Counted from the first letter of the stretch, positions 1-10,512 are shown. The stretch: 64,000 nucleotides of DNA from Bacillus sp. OxB-1 (GCF_000829195.1 NZ_AP013294.1:744001-808000); one strand, 5' to 3'. Numbers and translations are program-made. The notes: a model not told the origin generated them from the letters alone.

Positions 1-819
1 GGTATCGACGCCATCACAATGGCCGATAACTCGCTCGCCTCACCGCGGATCAGCAATGTCGCAATGGGCGCAATCTTGAAACAACAGTACAACATCCGGC
101 CGCTCATCCACATTACATGCCGTGATCGTAACCTGATCGGCTTGCAATCGCATTTGATGGGCCTGGATGCGCTCGATATCCAAGACATTCTGGCCGTTAC
201 GGGAGATCCGACGAAAGTGGGCGACTTCCCGGGCGCAACCAATGTCTACGACGTCAACAGTATGGAATTGACACAACTGATCAAGCAGTTGAATGAAGGG
301 ATTTCCTTCTCCGGCAAACCGCTGAAGAAGAAAGCGTCCTTCTCGGTCGCAGCCGCCTTCAACCCGAATGTCCGGGTGGTGGAGCGTGCCGTCAAGCGGT
401 TGGAGAAGAAAATTGAAAGCGGCGCGGATTATTTCATCAGCCAGCCGGTTTATTCAAAAGAGAAGATCGAGGAAATCTACGAGGCGACGAAACATCTTGA
501 TACACCGATCTTCATCGGCATCATGCCGTTGACAAATATCCGAAACGCGGAATTCCTGCATAATGAGGTGCCGGGCATCAAGCTATCGGACGAAGTATTG
601 GAACGGATGCGCGCTTGCGGAGATGACCGCCAGAAATCGACGGAGGAAGGGATTCAAATCGCCAAGGAACTGGTCGACACAGCGGCCAGGCTATTCAACG
701 GCATCTATATCATCACGCCTTTCCTTCGTTACGATATGTCTTTGGAATTGATTCAACACATTAAAGAACTAGATGCAAAGAAGGAGAGGGAACTTGTCCA
801 TGCCAACTCATCCAATTGA
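1..819 (+). CDS. Methylenetetrahydrofolate reductase domain (5'-partial), probably the C-terminus of a YitJ-type bifunctional enzyme
   Basis: The frame is open from the first base, so the gene begins outside the window. The roughly 272 visible residues are the TIM-barrel of 5,10-methylenetetrahydrofolate reductase: an [11 protein letters not shown] stretch at the start, a [11 protein letters not shown] segment, and [12 protein letters not shown] near the middle. This enzyme makes 5-methyl-THF with a flavin, the methyl donor for methionine synthesis. In Bacillales it is often fused behind a homocysteine S-methyltransferase domain (YitJ); the ADNSLA motif and the downstream metH suggest that form, but the N-terminal half is not visible, so a free-standing MetF is not excluded. 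The stop overlaps the first 20 bp of metH, which implies one operon and coupled translation. Confidence 0.9.
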   Translation, partial: GIDAITMADNSLASPRISNVAMGAILKQQYNIRPLIHITCRDRNLIGLQSHLMGLDALDIQDILAVTGDPTKVGDFPGATNVYDVNSMELTQLIKQLNEGISFSGKPLKKKASFSVAAAFNPNVRVVERAVKRLEKKIESGADYFISQPVYSKEKIEEIYEATKHLDTPIFIGIMPLTNIRNAEFLHNEVPGIKLSDEVLERMRACGDDRQKSTEEGIQIAKELVDTAARLFNGIYIITPFLRYDMSLELIQHIKELDAKKERELVHANSSN

Positions 820-3800
820 ACAACAACTTCAGAAAAGAATTCTCATCATAGATGGTGCAATGGGCACAATGCTGCAGGCTGCCGACTTGACGCCGGACGA
901 TTTTGGCGGCGAAGAGTATGATGGCTGTAATGAGTTTTTGAATATTACCCGTCCGGATGTGCTGGACCGGATTCACCGCGAATACTTGGACGCGGGCGCG
1001 GACATCATCTGCACGAACACATTTGGCGGCACTCCAATCGTCCTCGACGATTACGATTTGGGCGACCGGGCGCATGAAATCAATTTCCAAGCGGCCCAAA
1101 TCGCGAAAAAATGCGCGGAGGAGTTCTCCACCCCGGAATGGCCGCGGTTTGTCGCGGGTGCGATGGGACCGACGACCAAAACGCTTTCCGTTACTGGCGG
1201 TGCAACGTTCGACGGACTGACCGAAGATTTCTACGTGCAAGCGAAAGCGTTGATCGAAGGCGGCTGCGACTTGATTTTGATGGAAACGAGCCAAGATATG
1301 CTCAATGTCAAAGCCGGAACACTCGGCATCAAGCGTGCATTCGAAGAGACCGGCAAAGAGATCCCTGTCATGATTTCCGGTACGATCGAGCCGATGGGAA
1401 CAACGCTTGCCGGCCAAAGCATTGAATCGTTCTATATTTCAATCGAACATATCAAGCCACTATCTGTCGGTTTGAACTGTGCGACAGGTCCTGAATTCAT
1501 GACCGATCATTTACGGTCCCTATCCGACTTGGCAACGGGCTACGTCAGCTGTTATCCGAACGCCGGCCTGCCGGATGAAGAAGGGCATTACCACGAATCT
1601 CCTGAATCCCTCTCCAAAAAGTTGGAAGGATTTGCGGAGAAAGGTTGGTTAAATTTGGTGGGCGGCTGCTGCGGGACGACCCCAGCACATATCCGTGCGA
1701 TCCGCGAAGTCGTTGATGGAAAAACACCTCGCCAACGTCCTGAAGTATCACATGGTCACGCGGTTTCAGGAATTGAACCCCTACTCTATGATGATTCGAT
1801 GCGGCCTCTCCTAGTCGGTGAGCGGACAAATGTCATAGGTTCCCGGAAGTTTAAGCAGTTGATTGTCGACGGGAAATTTGAAGAAGCATCCGAGATTGCA
1901 CGTGCTCAAGTACGGGGCGGAGCGCATGTTATCGATGTTTGTTTGGCGAACCCCGACCGGGATGAGCTGGAAGATATGAAACACTTCATGAAAGAAGTCG
2001 TGAAAAAAGTGAAAGTGCCTCTCATGATCGACTCGACGGACGAGAAAGTCATCGAAGAAGCATTGAAATATTCCCAAGGGAAAGTGATTATCAACTCCAT
2101 CAACTTGGAGGACGGCGAAGAGCGTTTCGACGCGGTGATGCCTCTCGTGAAGAAATATGGGGCTGCCGTCGTTGTCGGTACGATTGACGAGATTGGAATG
2201 GCGGTCACCCGCGAGCGGAAGTTGGAAGTGGCCGAGCGCTCCTATGATTTATTGGTCAATAAATGGGGCTTGGCTCCGGAAGACATCATTTTCGACCCAC
2301 TTGTATTCCCTGTCGGCACAGGAGATGAGCAATATATCGGCTCTGCTGTGGAGACGATTGAAGGTATTCGGATGATCAAGGAAAAAATGCCTCGGGCGTT
2401 AACGACCCTCGGTGTGAGTAACGTATCATTCGGACTTCCACCGGTTGGCCGCGAAGTGTTGAATGCCGTGTATTTGTATCACTGTACGCAAGCTGGTCTG
2501 GATTACGCGATCGTCAATACGGAGAAATTGGAACGCTACGCTTCGATTCCGGAAGAAGAAGTGAAGATGGCGAACGAGCTGTTATTCTCCACAACGGATG
2601 AGACACTTGCTGAATTCACGAATTTTTACCGCGGGAAGAAGAAAGAGAAAACGGAAGATGATATTCCGAAAACTGTGCCGGAACGACTTAGCTATTATGT
2701 CGTGGAAGGGACGAAAGAGGGATTGATTCCTGACTTGGAAGCGGCATTGAAAATGTACGATGCCCCACTCGATATCATCAATGGTCCATTGATGGAAGGC
2801 ATGGCGGAAGTCGGTCGTTTATTCAACGATAATCAGCTGATTGTTGCGGAAGTGCTGCAAAGTGCGGAAGTGATGAAAGCGTCCGTGTCCTTCCTGGAAC
2901 AGTTCATGGATAAAGAAGCGGATGATACGGGCAAAGGGAAAATCGTCCTGGCGACCGTCAAAGGGGACGTCCATGATATCGGGAAGAACTTGGTCGACAT
3001 CATTTTAAGCAATAACGGCTATCAAGTCGTCGATCTCGGCATCAAAGTGACCCCTACCACGTTGATTGAAGCCATTCGTAAAGAAAAGCCGGATATCATC
3101 GGCCTGTCGGGGCTTCTTGTCAAATCGGCGCAACAAATGGTGTTGACAGCTCAAGACTTTAAAGCAGTTGGAATCGATGTGCCGGTCCTCGTTGGCGGTG
3201 CTGCGTTGACCCGCCGATTCACCGAAACGAAAATTGCACCGGAATACGACGGTCCGGTTTTGTACGCGAAAGACGCGATGTACGGGCTTGAACTGGCAAA
3301 CCGTCTTCAAGATAGTGACGAAAAACAAGTATTGTTGAATGAATTGATTGAACAGCAAGAGCGCCGGGCTGAAAACGATGCGATTAAAGCGGCGAAGCAA
3401 GCCAATTCAGGAGCTGTCGCCGTGGCGGTACGTCCGGTGAAAACCGTTCGGGAAGACGTGCCGGTTCGCGTGCCGAACGACTTGCGTCGACGTGTTCTGA
3501 AGGATTACTCTGTTTCCCACTTATATCCGTACGTCAACATGCGTACACTGATCGGCCACCATCTCGGCTTGCGTGGCAATGTCGATAAAATGCTGGAAGA
3601 GCGGGAACCGCGGGCAGTCGAACTGCATGAAATGGTCACCGGCTTCCTGGAGTCCGGCAATCTGACAGCTTCTGGGATGTATCGATTCTTCCCGGCCCAA
3701 TCCGACGGCGACGATGTCATCATCTATGACCCGGAAGATGGGAAAACGGAAATCGAACGGTTCACCTTCCCGCGCCAAAGCAAGGAACCATTCCTCTGTC

Positions 3801-4249
3801 TGGCGGACTATTTGAAACCGGTCAGCAGCGGCATTATGGACTATGTTGGTTTTATGCAAGTGACCGCGGGGCATGGTGTCCGAGATTATGCCAACCGATT
3901 GAAAGCGGATGGGAAGTTTTTGGAGAGCCACGCATTCCAAGCAACGGCTTTGGAGCTTGCGGAAGGATTCGCCGAGCGGGTCCACCAAGAGATGCGCGAC
4001 CAATGGGGCATCTCCGATCCGACCGATTTCACGATGCGCGAACGGTTCGCGGCGAAATACGAAGGACAACGCTTCTCCTTCGGCTACCCGGCCTGTCCGA
4101 ACTTGGAAGACCAGGCAAAACTATTCGGCTTGCTGAAGCCGGAAGATATCGGCGTCCATTTGACCGAAGAATTCATGATGGAACCGGAAGCCTCCGTCTC
4201 GGCGATTGTCTTCTCCCACCCGGATGCACGCTACTTTAATGTGGATTGA
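800..4249 (+). CDS. metH: Cobalamin-dependent methionine synthase MetH
   Basis: This 1149-residue protein moves a methyl group from 5-methyl-THF through cobalamin to homocysteine, giving methionine. All four MetH modules are visible in order: the homocysteine-binding barrel (about 1-320) with zinc cysteines in GLNCATG (about 224) and GGCCGT (about 287); the pterin-binding barrel from VGERTNVIG (about 338); the cobalamin cap and Rossmann domain with the DxHxxG signature [10 protein letters not shown] (about 721); and the SAM-dependent reactivation domain from about 905 (YPYVNMRTL) to the end. I chose the ATG at 800 because AAGGAGAG lies about 12 bases upstream; an in-frame ATG at 773 lacks a site and would overlap the upstream gene further. 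It overlaps the MTHFR gene, so methyl-donor supply and use are co-expressed. The length is normal. Confidence 0.97.
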   Translation: MPTHPIEQQLQKRILIIDGAMGTMLQAADLTPDDFGGEEYDGCNEFLNITRPDVLDRIHREYLDAGADIICTNTFGGTPIVLDDYDLGDRAHEINFQAAQIAKKCAEEFSTPEWPRFVAGAMGPTTKTLSVTGGATFDGLTEDFYVQAKALIEGGCDLILMETSQDMLNVKAGTLGIKRAFEETGKEIPVMISGTIEPMGTTLAGQSIESFYISIEHIKPLSVGLNCATGPEFMTDHLRSLSDLATGYVSCYPNAGLPDEEGHYHESPESLSKKLEGFAEKGWLNLVGGCCGTTPAHIRAIREVVDGKTPRQRPEVSHGHAVSGIEPLLYDDSMRPLLVGERTNVIGSRKFKQLIVDGKFEEASEIARAQVRGGAHVIDVCLANPDRDELEDMKHFMKEVVKKVKVPLMIDSTDEKVIEEALKYSQGKVIINSINLEDGEERFDAVMPLVKKYGAAVVVGTIDEIGMAVTRERKLEVAERSYDLLVNKWGLAPEDIIFDPLVFPVGTGDEQYIGSAVETIEGIRMIKEKMPRALTTLGVSNVSFGLPPVGREVLNAVYLYHCTQAGLDYAIVNTEKLERYASIPEEEVKMANELLFSTTDETLAEFTNFYRGKKKEKTEDDIPKTVPERLSYYVVEGTKEGLIPDLEAALKMYDAPLDIINGPLMEGMAEVGRLFNDNQLIVAEVLQSAEVMKASVSFLEQFMDKEADDTGKGKIVLATVKGDVHDIGKNLVDIILSNNGYQVVDLGIKVTPTTLIEAIRKEKPDIIGLSGLLVKSAQQMVLTAQDFKAVGIDVPVLVGGAALTRRFTETKIAPEYDGPVLYAKDAMYGLELANRLQDSDEKQVLLNELIEQQERRAENDAIKAAKQANSGAVAVAVRPVKTVREDVPVRVPNDLRRRVLKDYSVSHLYPYVNMRTLIGHHLGLRGNVDKMLEEREPRAVELHEMVTGFLESGNLTASGMYRFFPAQSDGDDVIIYDPEDGKTEIERFTFPRQSKEPFLCLADYLKPVSSGIMDYVGFMQVTAGHGVRDYANRLKADGKFLESHAFQATALELAEGFAERVHQEMRDQWGISDPTDFTMRERFAAKYEGQRFSFGYPACPNLEDQAKLFGLLKPEDIGVHLTEEFMMEPEASVSAIVFSHPDARYFNVD

Positions 4250-4260
4250 TTTGAATAGCA

Positions 4261-4295
4261 CCCCATCAAAACGGGAACGTTTTGGTGGGGTTTTT
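4261..4295 (+). terminator. Rho-independent terminator after metH
   Basis: A 12-bp stem (4261-4272 with 4279-4290, one G-U pair) closes a GGGAAC loop and is followed by five T residues. It lies 11 bp after the metH stop and just before the repeat array. Confidence 0.93.
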
Positions 4296-4311
4296 CAATT
4301 TGACGAGGATT

Positions 4312-4990
4312 GTTGGACAACGGCAGTTGGTGGTTGGACAACGGCAGTTGGTGGTTGGACAACGGCGCTCGTTCGTTGGACAACTCCCCGGATTCGTTGG
4401 ACAACTCCGAGACTTCGTTGGACATCGCTGCCGATTGGTTGGAAACCTACATCGTGGTTGGACAACGGCGCTCGTTCGTTGGATATCTCCCCGGATTCGT
4501 TGGATATCTCCGAGACTTCGTTGGACATCTTCACCGATTGGTTGGAAACCTACATCGTGGTTGGACAACGGCGCTCGTTCGTTGGATATCTCCCCGGATT
4601 CGTTGGATATCTCCGAGACTTCGTTGGACATCTTCACCGATTGGTTGGAAACCTACATCGTGGTTGGACAACGGCGCTCGTTCGTTGGATATCTCCCCGG
4701 ATTCGTTGGATATCTCCGAGACTTCGTTGGACATCTTCACCGATTGGTTGGAAACCTACATCGTGGTTGGACAACGGCGCTCGTTCGTTGGATATCTCCC
4801 CGGATTCGTTGGATATCTCCGAGACTTCGTTGGACATCTTCACCGATTGGTTGGAAACCTACATCGTGGTTGGACAACTCCGCTCATTTGTTGGACAACT
4901 CCCCGGATTCGTTGGACAACTCCAAGACTTCGTTGGACATCGCTGCCGATTGGTTGGAAACCTACATCGTGGTTGGACAACGGCGCCCGA
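4312..4990. repeat. TTGGACA-type 21-bp-phased array with a 103-bp super-repeat
   Basis: GTTGGA recurs every 21 bp here. Two identical 21-mers (4312-4353) lead into a 103-bp super-unit made of four 21-bp modules plus one 19-bp module (GTTGGAAACC...). Super-units begin at 4353, 4456, 4559, 4662, 4765 and 4868, with a partial seventh at 4971, all exactly 103 bp apart. The four inner units (4456-4867) are almost identical; the first and sixth use TTGGACAACTCC where the inner ones use TTGGATATCTCC. It sits between the convergent metH and cotD. Several long open frames cross it on both strands only because the module length is a multiple of three; none has a credible ribosome-binding site. Confidence 0.95.
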
Positions 4991-5011
4991 TTGTTTCCAA
5001 CAATAAAGCCC

Positions 5012-5042
5012 CGTCCGCAGATGAAAAACTGGCGGACAGGGT
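5012..5042 (-). terminator. Probable terminator of the cotD-like gene
   Basis: On the minus strand an imperfect hairpin (CTGTCCGC paired with GCGGAC plus flanking GC pairs) is followed by a CTTTATTG tract, about 30 bp after the cotD stop. Confidence 0.6.
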
Positions 5043-5070
5043 AATTTCATTAACCATACTTATCTCTTTC

Positions 5071-5382
5071 TTATCTCCAAGGTCTGCGGCCTCGGCCAAA
5101 CCCCCGGCCAAATCCTCCACCCATTGTCGGTCCGCATCCCGGGCGCGCTTGAACTGGTGGGCCCATGACCGTTTCATTCGTTTCTGTATAATAATGTCTT
5201 GGCACGTCAACGTAATGCTGTACGTTCACGTTGACAAATGGATGGATATAAGGGACCTCCCGTGGAATAAATGAATTGTGGCAACGGTACTGGGTTGGAC
5301 AGACTACCGGTTGTGCCTGGGTCATCGGCATCACTTGACCTCCGTGGCAATGTCCATGGTGATGTCCGTGGTGCATCATCAT
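5071..5382 (-). CDS. cotD: CotD-family spore coat protein
   Basis: A 103-residue protein rich in His, Cys, Tyr and Pro, starting MMMHHGHHHGHCHGG and carrying VVCPTQYRCHNSFIP and YIHPFVNVNVQHYVDVPRHYY. The His-rich head followed by a CPTQ...H/N motif and a histidine/tyrosine tract is the pattern of CotD inner-coat proteins, assembled on the forespore in late sporulation. The C-terminus is a basic Gly/Arg-rich tail (GGGFGRGFGRGRRPWR). The start is set by GGAGGTGAG three bases before the first ATG. It is monocistronic and convergent with metH. Expression by late mother-cell sigma factors is expected for the family; I did not identify the promoter. Confidence 0.8.
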   Translation of the reverse strand: MMMHHGHHHGHCHGGQVMPMTQAQPVVCPTQYRCHNSFIPREVPYIHPFVNVNVQHYVDVPRHYYTETNETVMGPPVQARPGCGPTMGGGFGRGFGRGRRPWR

Positions 5383-5514
5383 TTTCTCACCTCCTACTTC
5401 CTATATTACATGCGGAACTGGAGACGGGCACACGGGCGGGCAACCAGTCAATGCGGATTTATTGCAGAAAAGCGGGACATATTCCCCTTTTTCGAGCCGG
5501 TATTGCAGAATCGT

Positions 5515-5552
5515 CAAAAAAAGCTTGATCGGTGCCTTTCCGATCAAGCTTT
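5515..5552 (-). terminator. Terminator overlapping the end of the photolyase gene
   Basis: AAGCTTGATCGG (5521-5532) pairs with the matching arm at about 5540-5551; a run of A on the plus strand gives a U-run on the minus-strand transcript. The photolyase stop codon lies inside the stem. Confidence 0.85.
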
Positions 5553-6959
5553 CCCCTTCACAGTATCATATGCCTCCAATGCCCGTTTCCTTGCATAAGC
5601 GTGATCGATCATCGGATACGGATAGTCCTCTCCAAGCCGGATGTCCGCTTCAGCGAGCACCTCATCGGAAGCAGTCCAAGGATGGTGGATGTACGGAGCG
5701 GGAAGCTTCCCCAGCTCTGGAAGCCAACGACGGATATAAAATCCATTCGCGTCAAATTTCTCGCTTTGGATAATAGGATTGAATATGCGGAAATACGGGG
5801 CAGCGTCAATGCCACTGCCCGTCACCCACTGCCAACCCATGGCGTTGTTCGCCGCATCAAAATCGATCAGCCTATCTCCAAACCAATCCGAACCCGCAGT
5901 CCAGGGGATGAGAAGATGCTTCACCAGGAAAGAAGCAGCAACCATCCGAACCCGGTTGTGGATGAACCCCGTTTCCTGCAGTTGCCGCATCCCGGCATCG
6001 ACAAGCGGATACCCCGTCCTGCCCTGTTTCCACGCTGCAAACTGATCCGCCGTCCCCTCCCAAGGAAAGCTCTCAAATTGGCAGCGCAGAGAAGAGTGCA
6101 GCATCCCCGGAAAATGCAGCAGCTGATGGTAGGCAAAATCCCTCCAGATCAGTTGCCGCAGAAATGCATCCGCTGTCTGTCGCAGGGAGCTCTCCGACTC
6201 AGCCCGGCACCTGACCTCATGCCAAACTGCCCGAACGCTGATTTCTCCATGTGACACATATGGCGACAGTGACGAAATGGTGTCCTGATGCGGAAAATCC
6301 CTTCCAGCTGCATACGCGCCCAACCTTTCGTCAACGAATGTCTCCCATTGCGCAACGGCCCCTGCCTCTCCGGGAATCCAATATTCTCCAAAATCCACCT
6401 CTTCCTGTGGCAACAGTCCGAGTCTCTCCACAGTCAGCGATTCCACCACATCCCCGATGCCCTCCAACCGATCCGGCACCCCGACGGCCGGCGGAACCGC
6501 CTCATGCATGCAACGTTTCCAAAACGAGGTAAATACTTTATACGGCTCCTGCTTCCCATTCCACAACCGATCCGGGTCGAATAAAAGATGACCATGGAAC
6601 CGGCGCACTTCCACACCCTTCGCTTGCAGATACTCTGATATGTCCCTGTCCCGCAGCCGGACATCCGGTTCATACCGCTCATTCCAAAAGACGGCAGCCG
6701 CCCCCGTTTCGAAGACGAGGCTTCCAAGTACTTCGGATGGATTCCCCGAACGGATGACAAGCGGTGAACCTTTCGACACGAGACTTTCCCGCAATCGTAA
6801 CAAAGAATGATACAACCACCAGCGTCATGCCTTCCCCTGCTCGTCGGGAGGAGCGATGTAGACCGGAATGACTGCTCCCGAACGGGATGCCTCCCACAAG
6901 GCGGGATGATCGTGGAGCCGCAGATCGTTCCTGAACCAGACTATCGTTTTTTTCTTCAT
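5544..6959 (-). pseudogene. phr: Deoxyribodipyrimidine photolyase with an in-frame TGA at codon 45
   Basis: Reading from the ATG at 6959, the frame gives KKTIVWFRNDLRLHDHPAL, the classic photolyase N-terminus, but TGA (6825-6827) interrupts it at codon 45, just before RWWLYHSLLRLRESL. The rest (to 5544) is an intact photolyase body: the antenna-domain remainder, then the FAD domain with TGYPLVDAGMRQL, HNRVRM, WTAGSDWFGDRLIDFDAANNA and GWQWVTGSGIDAAPYFRIFNP. The family uses light to split pyrimidine dimers. With the stop suppressed the product would be about 471 residues, the usual length. A shorter product restarting downstream would lack the first beta strand of the Rossmann antenna domain. 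I call it a pseudogene; a base-call error, or a single recent mutation (TGG to TGA is one possibility), would also explain it. It lies 7 bp after a second decayed gene. Confidence 0.85.
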
Positions 6960-6966
6960 CGCGGAT

Positions 6967-7659
6967 TCACCGCCCTTCCTCCTGCAAGGTTAGGACACCA
7001 ACCGTCATGTTATACACTTTGTCGCAATATCCGATCAACCGGATATCATGGGTCACAACAATCGTTGTCGTATTTTTAGTTTTCGTTTCGCTTTCCAGCA
7101 GCTCCATCACTTCATACGCCCGATCCGAGTCGAGCTAGGCTGTCGGTTCAACCGCTAAAATGATCGAAGGATTGCTGTACAGAGCTTTGGCGATGGCAAC
7201 CCGCCGCCTTTCCCCTCCCGACAGGTCGGATGGATACTTGGACCGTAGCTCGCCGATTCCAAGGTCCTCATACAGTTGCTCCAGATCTTTCTTCGACATA
7301 TTTCCTTTCTTCACATTGTCCAAGAGTCTTAATTGACCGGCCACGTTGAGGAAAGGAACGAGATTGGATGCCTGGAGGACGAAGCCGATTTCCTTCAAGC
7401 GGATAGGGGACCTTTGCTTTTCATTCAGAGCGGATCGGTTTTGTTCGTTGATGATGACATCTCCCTCCGTCGGAGACAGCAATCCGCCGATGATTGTCAG
7501 GAAGGTACTCTTGCCTGATCTGGACGGACCGATGATGGCGATCAATTCACCGCGCACCGCTTGGAAATCGGTCTTTTTCAGCGCCTCCACCTGTGTTCGC
7601 CCCGAGCCGAATGTCGGAGCACCCGGACATCGAATTTCACTTGGGAGGGGCCGGAGCAA
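6967..7659 (-). pseudogene. Decayed ABC transporter ATP-binding subunit (MacB/BceA-like)
   Basis: The frame shows FGSGRTQVEALKKTDF, a P-loop GPSRSGKST (normally GxSGSGKST), the signature LSGGERRRVAIAKAL and a Walker B region ILAVEPTA in which the expected Asp before Glu is Val. Directly after it, TAG at about 7137 interrupts the frame; beyond the stop the same frame continues as LDSDRAYEVMELLE and TTIVVTHDIRLIGYCDKVYNM, with the switch histidine, and ends with TGA at 6967-6969. The N-terminus before FGSG is out of frame with any plausible start and looks frame-shifted. No cognate permease is adjacent. The family powers efflux of antimicrobial peptides or lipoproteins; this copy has lost a catalytic residue and its frame, so it is very unlikely to work. 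Confidence 0.85.
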
Positions 7660-7747
7660 TCGAGCATTTGAGAGGCAGGAATTTGAAGGCGATTACGGTA
7701 ACCTCCTCTTATGAGGGAGTTTAGGGCAATCCGAATAATGCAAACTA

Positions 7748-7773
7748 AAAACCCCCACATGAGGTGGGGGTTT
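7748..7773 (-). terminator. Terminator after the small protein gene
   Basis: AAAACCCCCAC pairs with the GGTGGGGGTTT arm around an ATGA loop, with T-rich sequence on both sides, just past the stop of the 64-residue gene. It may act in both directions. Confidence 0.85.
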
Positions 7774-7774
7774 A

Positions 7775-7969
7775 TTATTGGTAGGCAGCTGGAAGCTGAT
7801 CTTCGTCAAATCCTTCGAGGTCGGATAATCTGGCGGCTAAATAGCGCTCGGTCCTCTGCGGGTCGGTGGCTCCGTAATCAGGCGCTCCTTCGCCGACCAT
7901 GCGCAAAGAAGCATGGACGTCTTTGTCTCTCCGACGCTCCATTTCGTTGGAATCTACAAATTTCTTCAT
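7775..7969 (-). CDS. Small hypothetical protein
   Basis: A 64-residue, soluble, strongly charged protein starting MKKFVDSNEMERRRDKDVHASL and ending DLEGFDEDQLPAAYQ. GAGGAGTG stands about 10 bases before the chosen ATG, and a clear terminator follows the stop, so this looks like a real single-gene unit. I do not recognise the family. There are no cysteines, membrane segments or repeats; the acidic C-terminal third and basic N-terminal third could form a small helical protein. Function unknown. Confidence 0.6.
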   Translation of the reverse strand: MKKFVDSNEMERRRDKDVHASLRMVGEGAPDYGATDPQRTERYLAARLSDLEGFDEDQLPAAYQ

Positions 7970-8158
7970 ACATAGATCACTCCTCAACCGTTATTCCGTG
8001 ACAGAATTACATCGACAGTCGTCTTTGGCACAGCAATCTATTCTCATATTCTATCATACAGAATTTACTGAATCTTGTAAAGACATATGCCAATGCGTTT
8101 CATCAGGGGATTAGAGGTTATACTTAAAGATAGACAAGATGTGCTAGGAGGTGTAGAG

Positions 8159-8548
8159 ATGAAAAGGATTATCCTGTTCGACGGGGACTGCAACTTCTGC
8201 GATGCGAGTGTGCAATTCATACTGAAGCGCGATCCGGCAGAACATTTCCTGTTCGCTTCCCTGCAAAGCGACACCGGACAAAAATACAGGGAGCAGTATC
8301 AGATACCGGATGATGTGGACAGCATTGTATTGATTGAGAAGGAGAAGGCGTACACAAAATCTGCGGCGGCACTCCATATCGCAAAGAAACTGGACGGCAT
8401 GTGGCATATACTGTTCTTGTTGATCCTCGTCCCGCGTCCAATCCGGGATGCCGTCTATGACTACGTCGCCAAGAACCGCTACAGATGGTTCGGGAAAAAA
8501 GAGGCCTGCATGCTTCCGACTCCCGAAGAGCGGAAACGGTTTATATGA
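8159..8548 (+). CDS. DCC-family (DUF393) thiol-disulfide oxidoreductase-like protein
   Basis: A 129-residue protein beginning KRIILFDGDCNFCDASVQF, the DGxCxxC hallmark of the DUF393/DCC family, with later conserved RDAVYDYVAKNRYRWFGKK and a final Cys in EACMLPTPE. Members are predicted thioredoxin-fold redox proteins of unknown substrate. The start is fixed by TAGGAGGTG shortly before the ATG at 8159; the open frame extends upstream to 8087 but without a ribosome-binding site. Single gene, convergent with the DUF779 gene, sharing a two-way terminator with it. Confidence 0.85.
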   Translation: MKRIILFDGDCNFCDASVQFILKRDPAEHFLFASLQSDTGQKYREQYQIPDDVDSIVLIEKEKAYTKSAAALHIAKKLDGMWHILFLLILVPRPIRDAVYDYVAKNRYRWFGKKEACMLPTPEERKRFI

Positions 8549-8559
8549 ATTGAATTGGA

Positions 8560-8587
8560 AAAAAGCTGCCCGGAAGCAGCTTTTTTT
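8560..8587. terminator. Bidirectional terminator between convergent genes
   Basis: AAAAAGCTGC and GCAGCTTTTT form a stem around CCGGA with A-runs on one side and T-runs on the other. The stop codon of the DUF779 gene lies at its edge. Confidence 0.9.
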
Positions 8588-8951
8588 ATGCCTGCAATTG
8601 CTCGTTCTCTTCTGCCGTAAAAGCGCGCGACCTTGTCAGGAACCGTTTCCCTTCCACGCCCTCGAGCGAGAACATGCCGCCCCGCCCCTCCACGACATCG
8701 ATGATGAGCTGGGTATGCTTCCAATAGTCGAACTGGTTTTTGTGCATATAGAACGGGACTCCGCCGATAGACCCAAGCAGCACGTCCTGATCGCCGATGA
8801 TCAGGTCGCCCTCCGGATAACACATTGGCGAAGAGCCGTCACAGCAACCACCTGACTGATGGAATAGAAGCGGACCGTGTTTCCGCTTCAGGAAATCGAT
8901 CAGTTCCAAAGCTGCGTCCGTTGCGATGACGCGATCTGGCAAAGCTTCCAC
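8586..8951 (-). CDS. DUF779 protein associated with aldehyde dehydrogenase
   Basis: A 121-residue soluble protein with HQSGGCCDGSSPMCYPEGD near residue 32, the three-cysteine signature of DUF779, and VPFYMHKNQFDYWKHTQLIIDVV later. DUF779 genes commonly sit beside acetaldehyde dehydrogenase genes of the ExaC/AdhA type, as here, where it begins 19 bp after the dehydrogenase stop in the same operon. The cysteine-rich motif suggests metal binding or redox help for the partner enzyme, but its biochemical role is not settled. Confidence 0.85.
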   Translation of the reverse strand: MEALPDRVIATDAALELIDFLKRKHGPLLFHQSGGCCDGSSPMCYPEGDLIIGDQDVLLGSIGGVPFYMHKNQFDYWKHTQLIIDVVEGRGGMFSLEGVEGKRFLTRSRAFTAEENEQLQA

Positions 8952-8970
8952 ATCCCTTCGATTGGTCCGA

Positions 8971-10512
8971 TCAGAAGAACCCTTGCTTATTCGGGCTGTA
9001 GCTCACGAGCATATTTTTCGTCTGCTGATAGTGCGATAGCATTTGCAGATGATTTTCACGTCCGATCCCGGATGCTTTATAGCCTCCAAATGCTGCATGG
9101 GCAGGGTAGGCATGGTAGCAGTTCGTCCAGACGCGACCCGCCTCGATTTTTCGGCCGAACCGGTACGCAGTATTGATATCGCGTGTCCAGACGCCCGAAC
9201 CAAGACCGTACAATGTATCATTTGCGATTTCCAAGGCTTCTTCTTTCGTCTTGAATGTCGTCACCGACACAACAGGACCGAAGATTTCCTCTTGGAAAAT
9301 CCGCATTTTATTATTCCCTTTGAAGACCGTAGGCTGAACGTAGTAGCCGCCTTCCAACTCCCCTTCCAGCCGGTTCTGCTCCCCGCCAATCAGGCATTCC
9401 GCGCCCTCTTGCTTGCCGATATCGAGATAGGACAAGATTTTTTCCAGTTGCTCCGTTGATGCCTGGGCACCCATCATGACTGATGGATCTAGCGGATTTC
9501 CAATTTTGATCGCTTTGACACGTTCCAGAGCACGCTCCATGAATTCATCATAAATCGACTCCTGAATCAAGGCGCGCGAAGGGCATGTGCACACTTCCCC
9601 TTGGTTCAGCGCGAACATGACGAAGCCTTCAATCGCTTTATCCAGGAATTCATCATCTTCCGCCATCACGTCCTCAAAGAAGATGTTCGGCGATTTCCCG
9701 CCTAGTTCCAGCGTGACCGGGATGATATTTTGAGAAGCATATTGCATGATGAGTCGACCTGTCGTCGTCTCTCCTGTAAACGCAATCTTGCCGATCCGCG
9801 GATTGGAGGCAAGCGGTTTTCCGGCTTCCAAACCGAAACCGTTTACGACATTGACTACGCCTGCCGGCAATAAATCCTCGATGAGTTCAATTAATACCAT
9901 AATCGAAGAAGGAGTCTGCTCGGCCGGCTTCAATACGACACAGTTCCCTGCAGCAAGGGCGGGGGCCAATTTCCAAACCGCCATGAGAAGTGGAAAATTC
10001 CAAGGGATGATCTGGCCGACGACTCCGATCGGCTCATGGAAATGGTACGCAACCGTATCGTCATCAATCTGGCTTACGCCGCCCTCTTGCGAACGGATAG
10101 CCGACGCGAAATACCGGAAGTGATCGATGGCGAGCGGCAAATCGGCGTTCAATGTTTCACGGACCGCCTTGCCGTTTTCCCAAGTTTCTGCAACAGCTAA
10201 CATTTCCAAGTTCTCTTCCATGCGATCGGCGATTTTCAGAAGAATGTTCGCACGTTCCGTCACCGATGTCTTCGCCCATGAATCCTTCGCCGCGTGGGCT
10301 GCATCCAAGGCAAGCTCGATATCTTCCTTCGTCGACCGGGCAACTTGGGTAAATATTTTTCCTGTCACCGGTGTGACATTATCAAAGTACTCCCCGTTTA
10401 CAGGGGCTGTCCATTTACCGCCAATAAAATTGTCGTACCGTTCCTTGAAGTTCACCTTTGCTCCATCCGTGTTCGGAAACGCATAAACTTGACTTTCTGT
10501 GGCTTGTACCAA
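8971..10512 (-). CDS. NAD-dependent aldehyde dehydrogenase (ExaC/acetaldehyde dehydrogenase type)
   Basis: This 513-residue protein has the full aldehyde dehydrogenase plan: the N-terminal oligomerisation and NAD-binding part with [18 protein letters not shown] and VLKPAEQTP, the general base Glu in LELGGKSPN (about 269), the catalytic Cys in [11 protein letters not shown] (about 308) and the C-terminal EIFGPVVSV. It oxidises aldehydes, probably acetaldehyde, to the acid. The GEVCTCPSR motif and the DUF779 partner downstream point to the ExaC/AldB-like subgroup. A conserved Tyr/Cys-rich tail ([22 protein letters not shown]) is intact. The start is the ATG at 10512 (MVQATESQ), with an AGGGAGGAATGG tract a short distance upstream. 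The two genes form a short operon ending at the bidirectional terminator near 8570. Confidence 0.93.
   Translation of the reverse strand: MVQATESQVYAFPNTDGAKVNFKERYDNFIGGKWTAPVNGEYFDNVTPVTGKIFTQVARSTKEDIELALDAAHAAKDSWAKTSVTERANILLKIADRMEENLEMLAVAETWENGKAVRETLNADLPLAIDHFRYFASAIRSQEGGVSQIDDDTVAYHFHEPIGVVGQIIPWNFPLLMAVWKLAPALAAGNCVVLKPAEQTPSSIMVLIELIEDLLPAGVVNVVNGFGLEAGKPLASNPRIGKIAFTGETTTGRLIMQYASQNIIPVTLELGGKSPNIFFEDVMAEDDEFLDKAIEGFVMFALNQGEVCTCPSRALIQESIYDEFMERALERVKAIKIGNPLDPSVMMGAQASTEQLEKILSYLDIGKQEGAECLIGGEQNRLEGELEGGYYVQPTVFKGNNKMRIFQEEIFGPVVSVTTFKTKEEALEIANDTLYGLGSGVWTRDINTAYRFGRKIEAGRVWTNCYHAYPAHAAFGGYKASGIGRENHLQMLSHYQQTKNMLVSYSPNKQGFF

Noticed and set aside
761..1417. 218-codon frame antisense to metH
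   Set aside because: Shadow of metH on the other strand; no supporting signals.
4206..5274. Several long open frames (up to 330 codons) on both strands in the 4.3-kb region
   Set aside because: They consist of TTGGACA modules whose 21-bp period (and near-constant super-unit) keeps frames open; no ribosome-binding site, no domain, and equally good frames on both strands.
9746..10486. Frames of 119-125 codons antisense to the aldehyde dehydrogenase
   Set aside because: Shadows of the dehydrogenase coding sequence.
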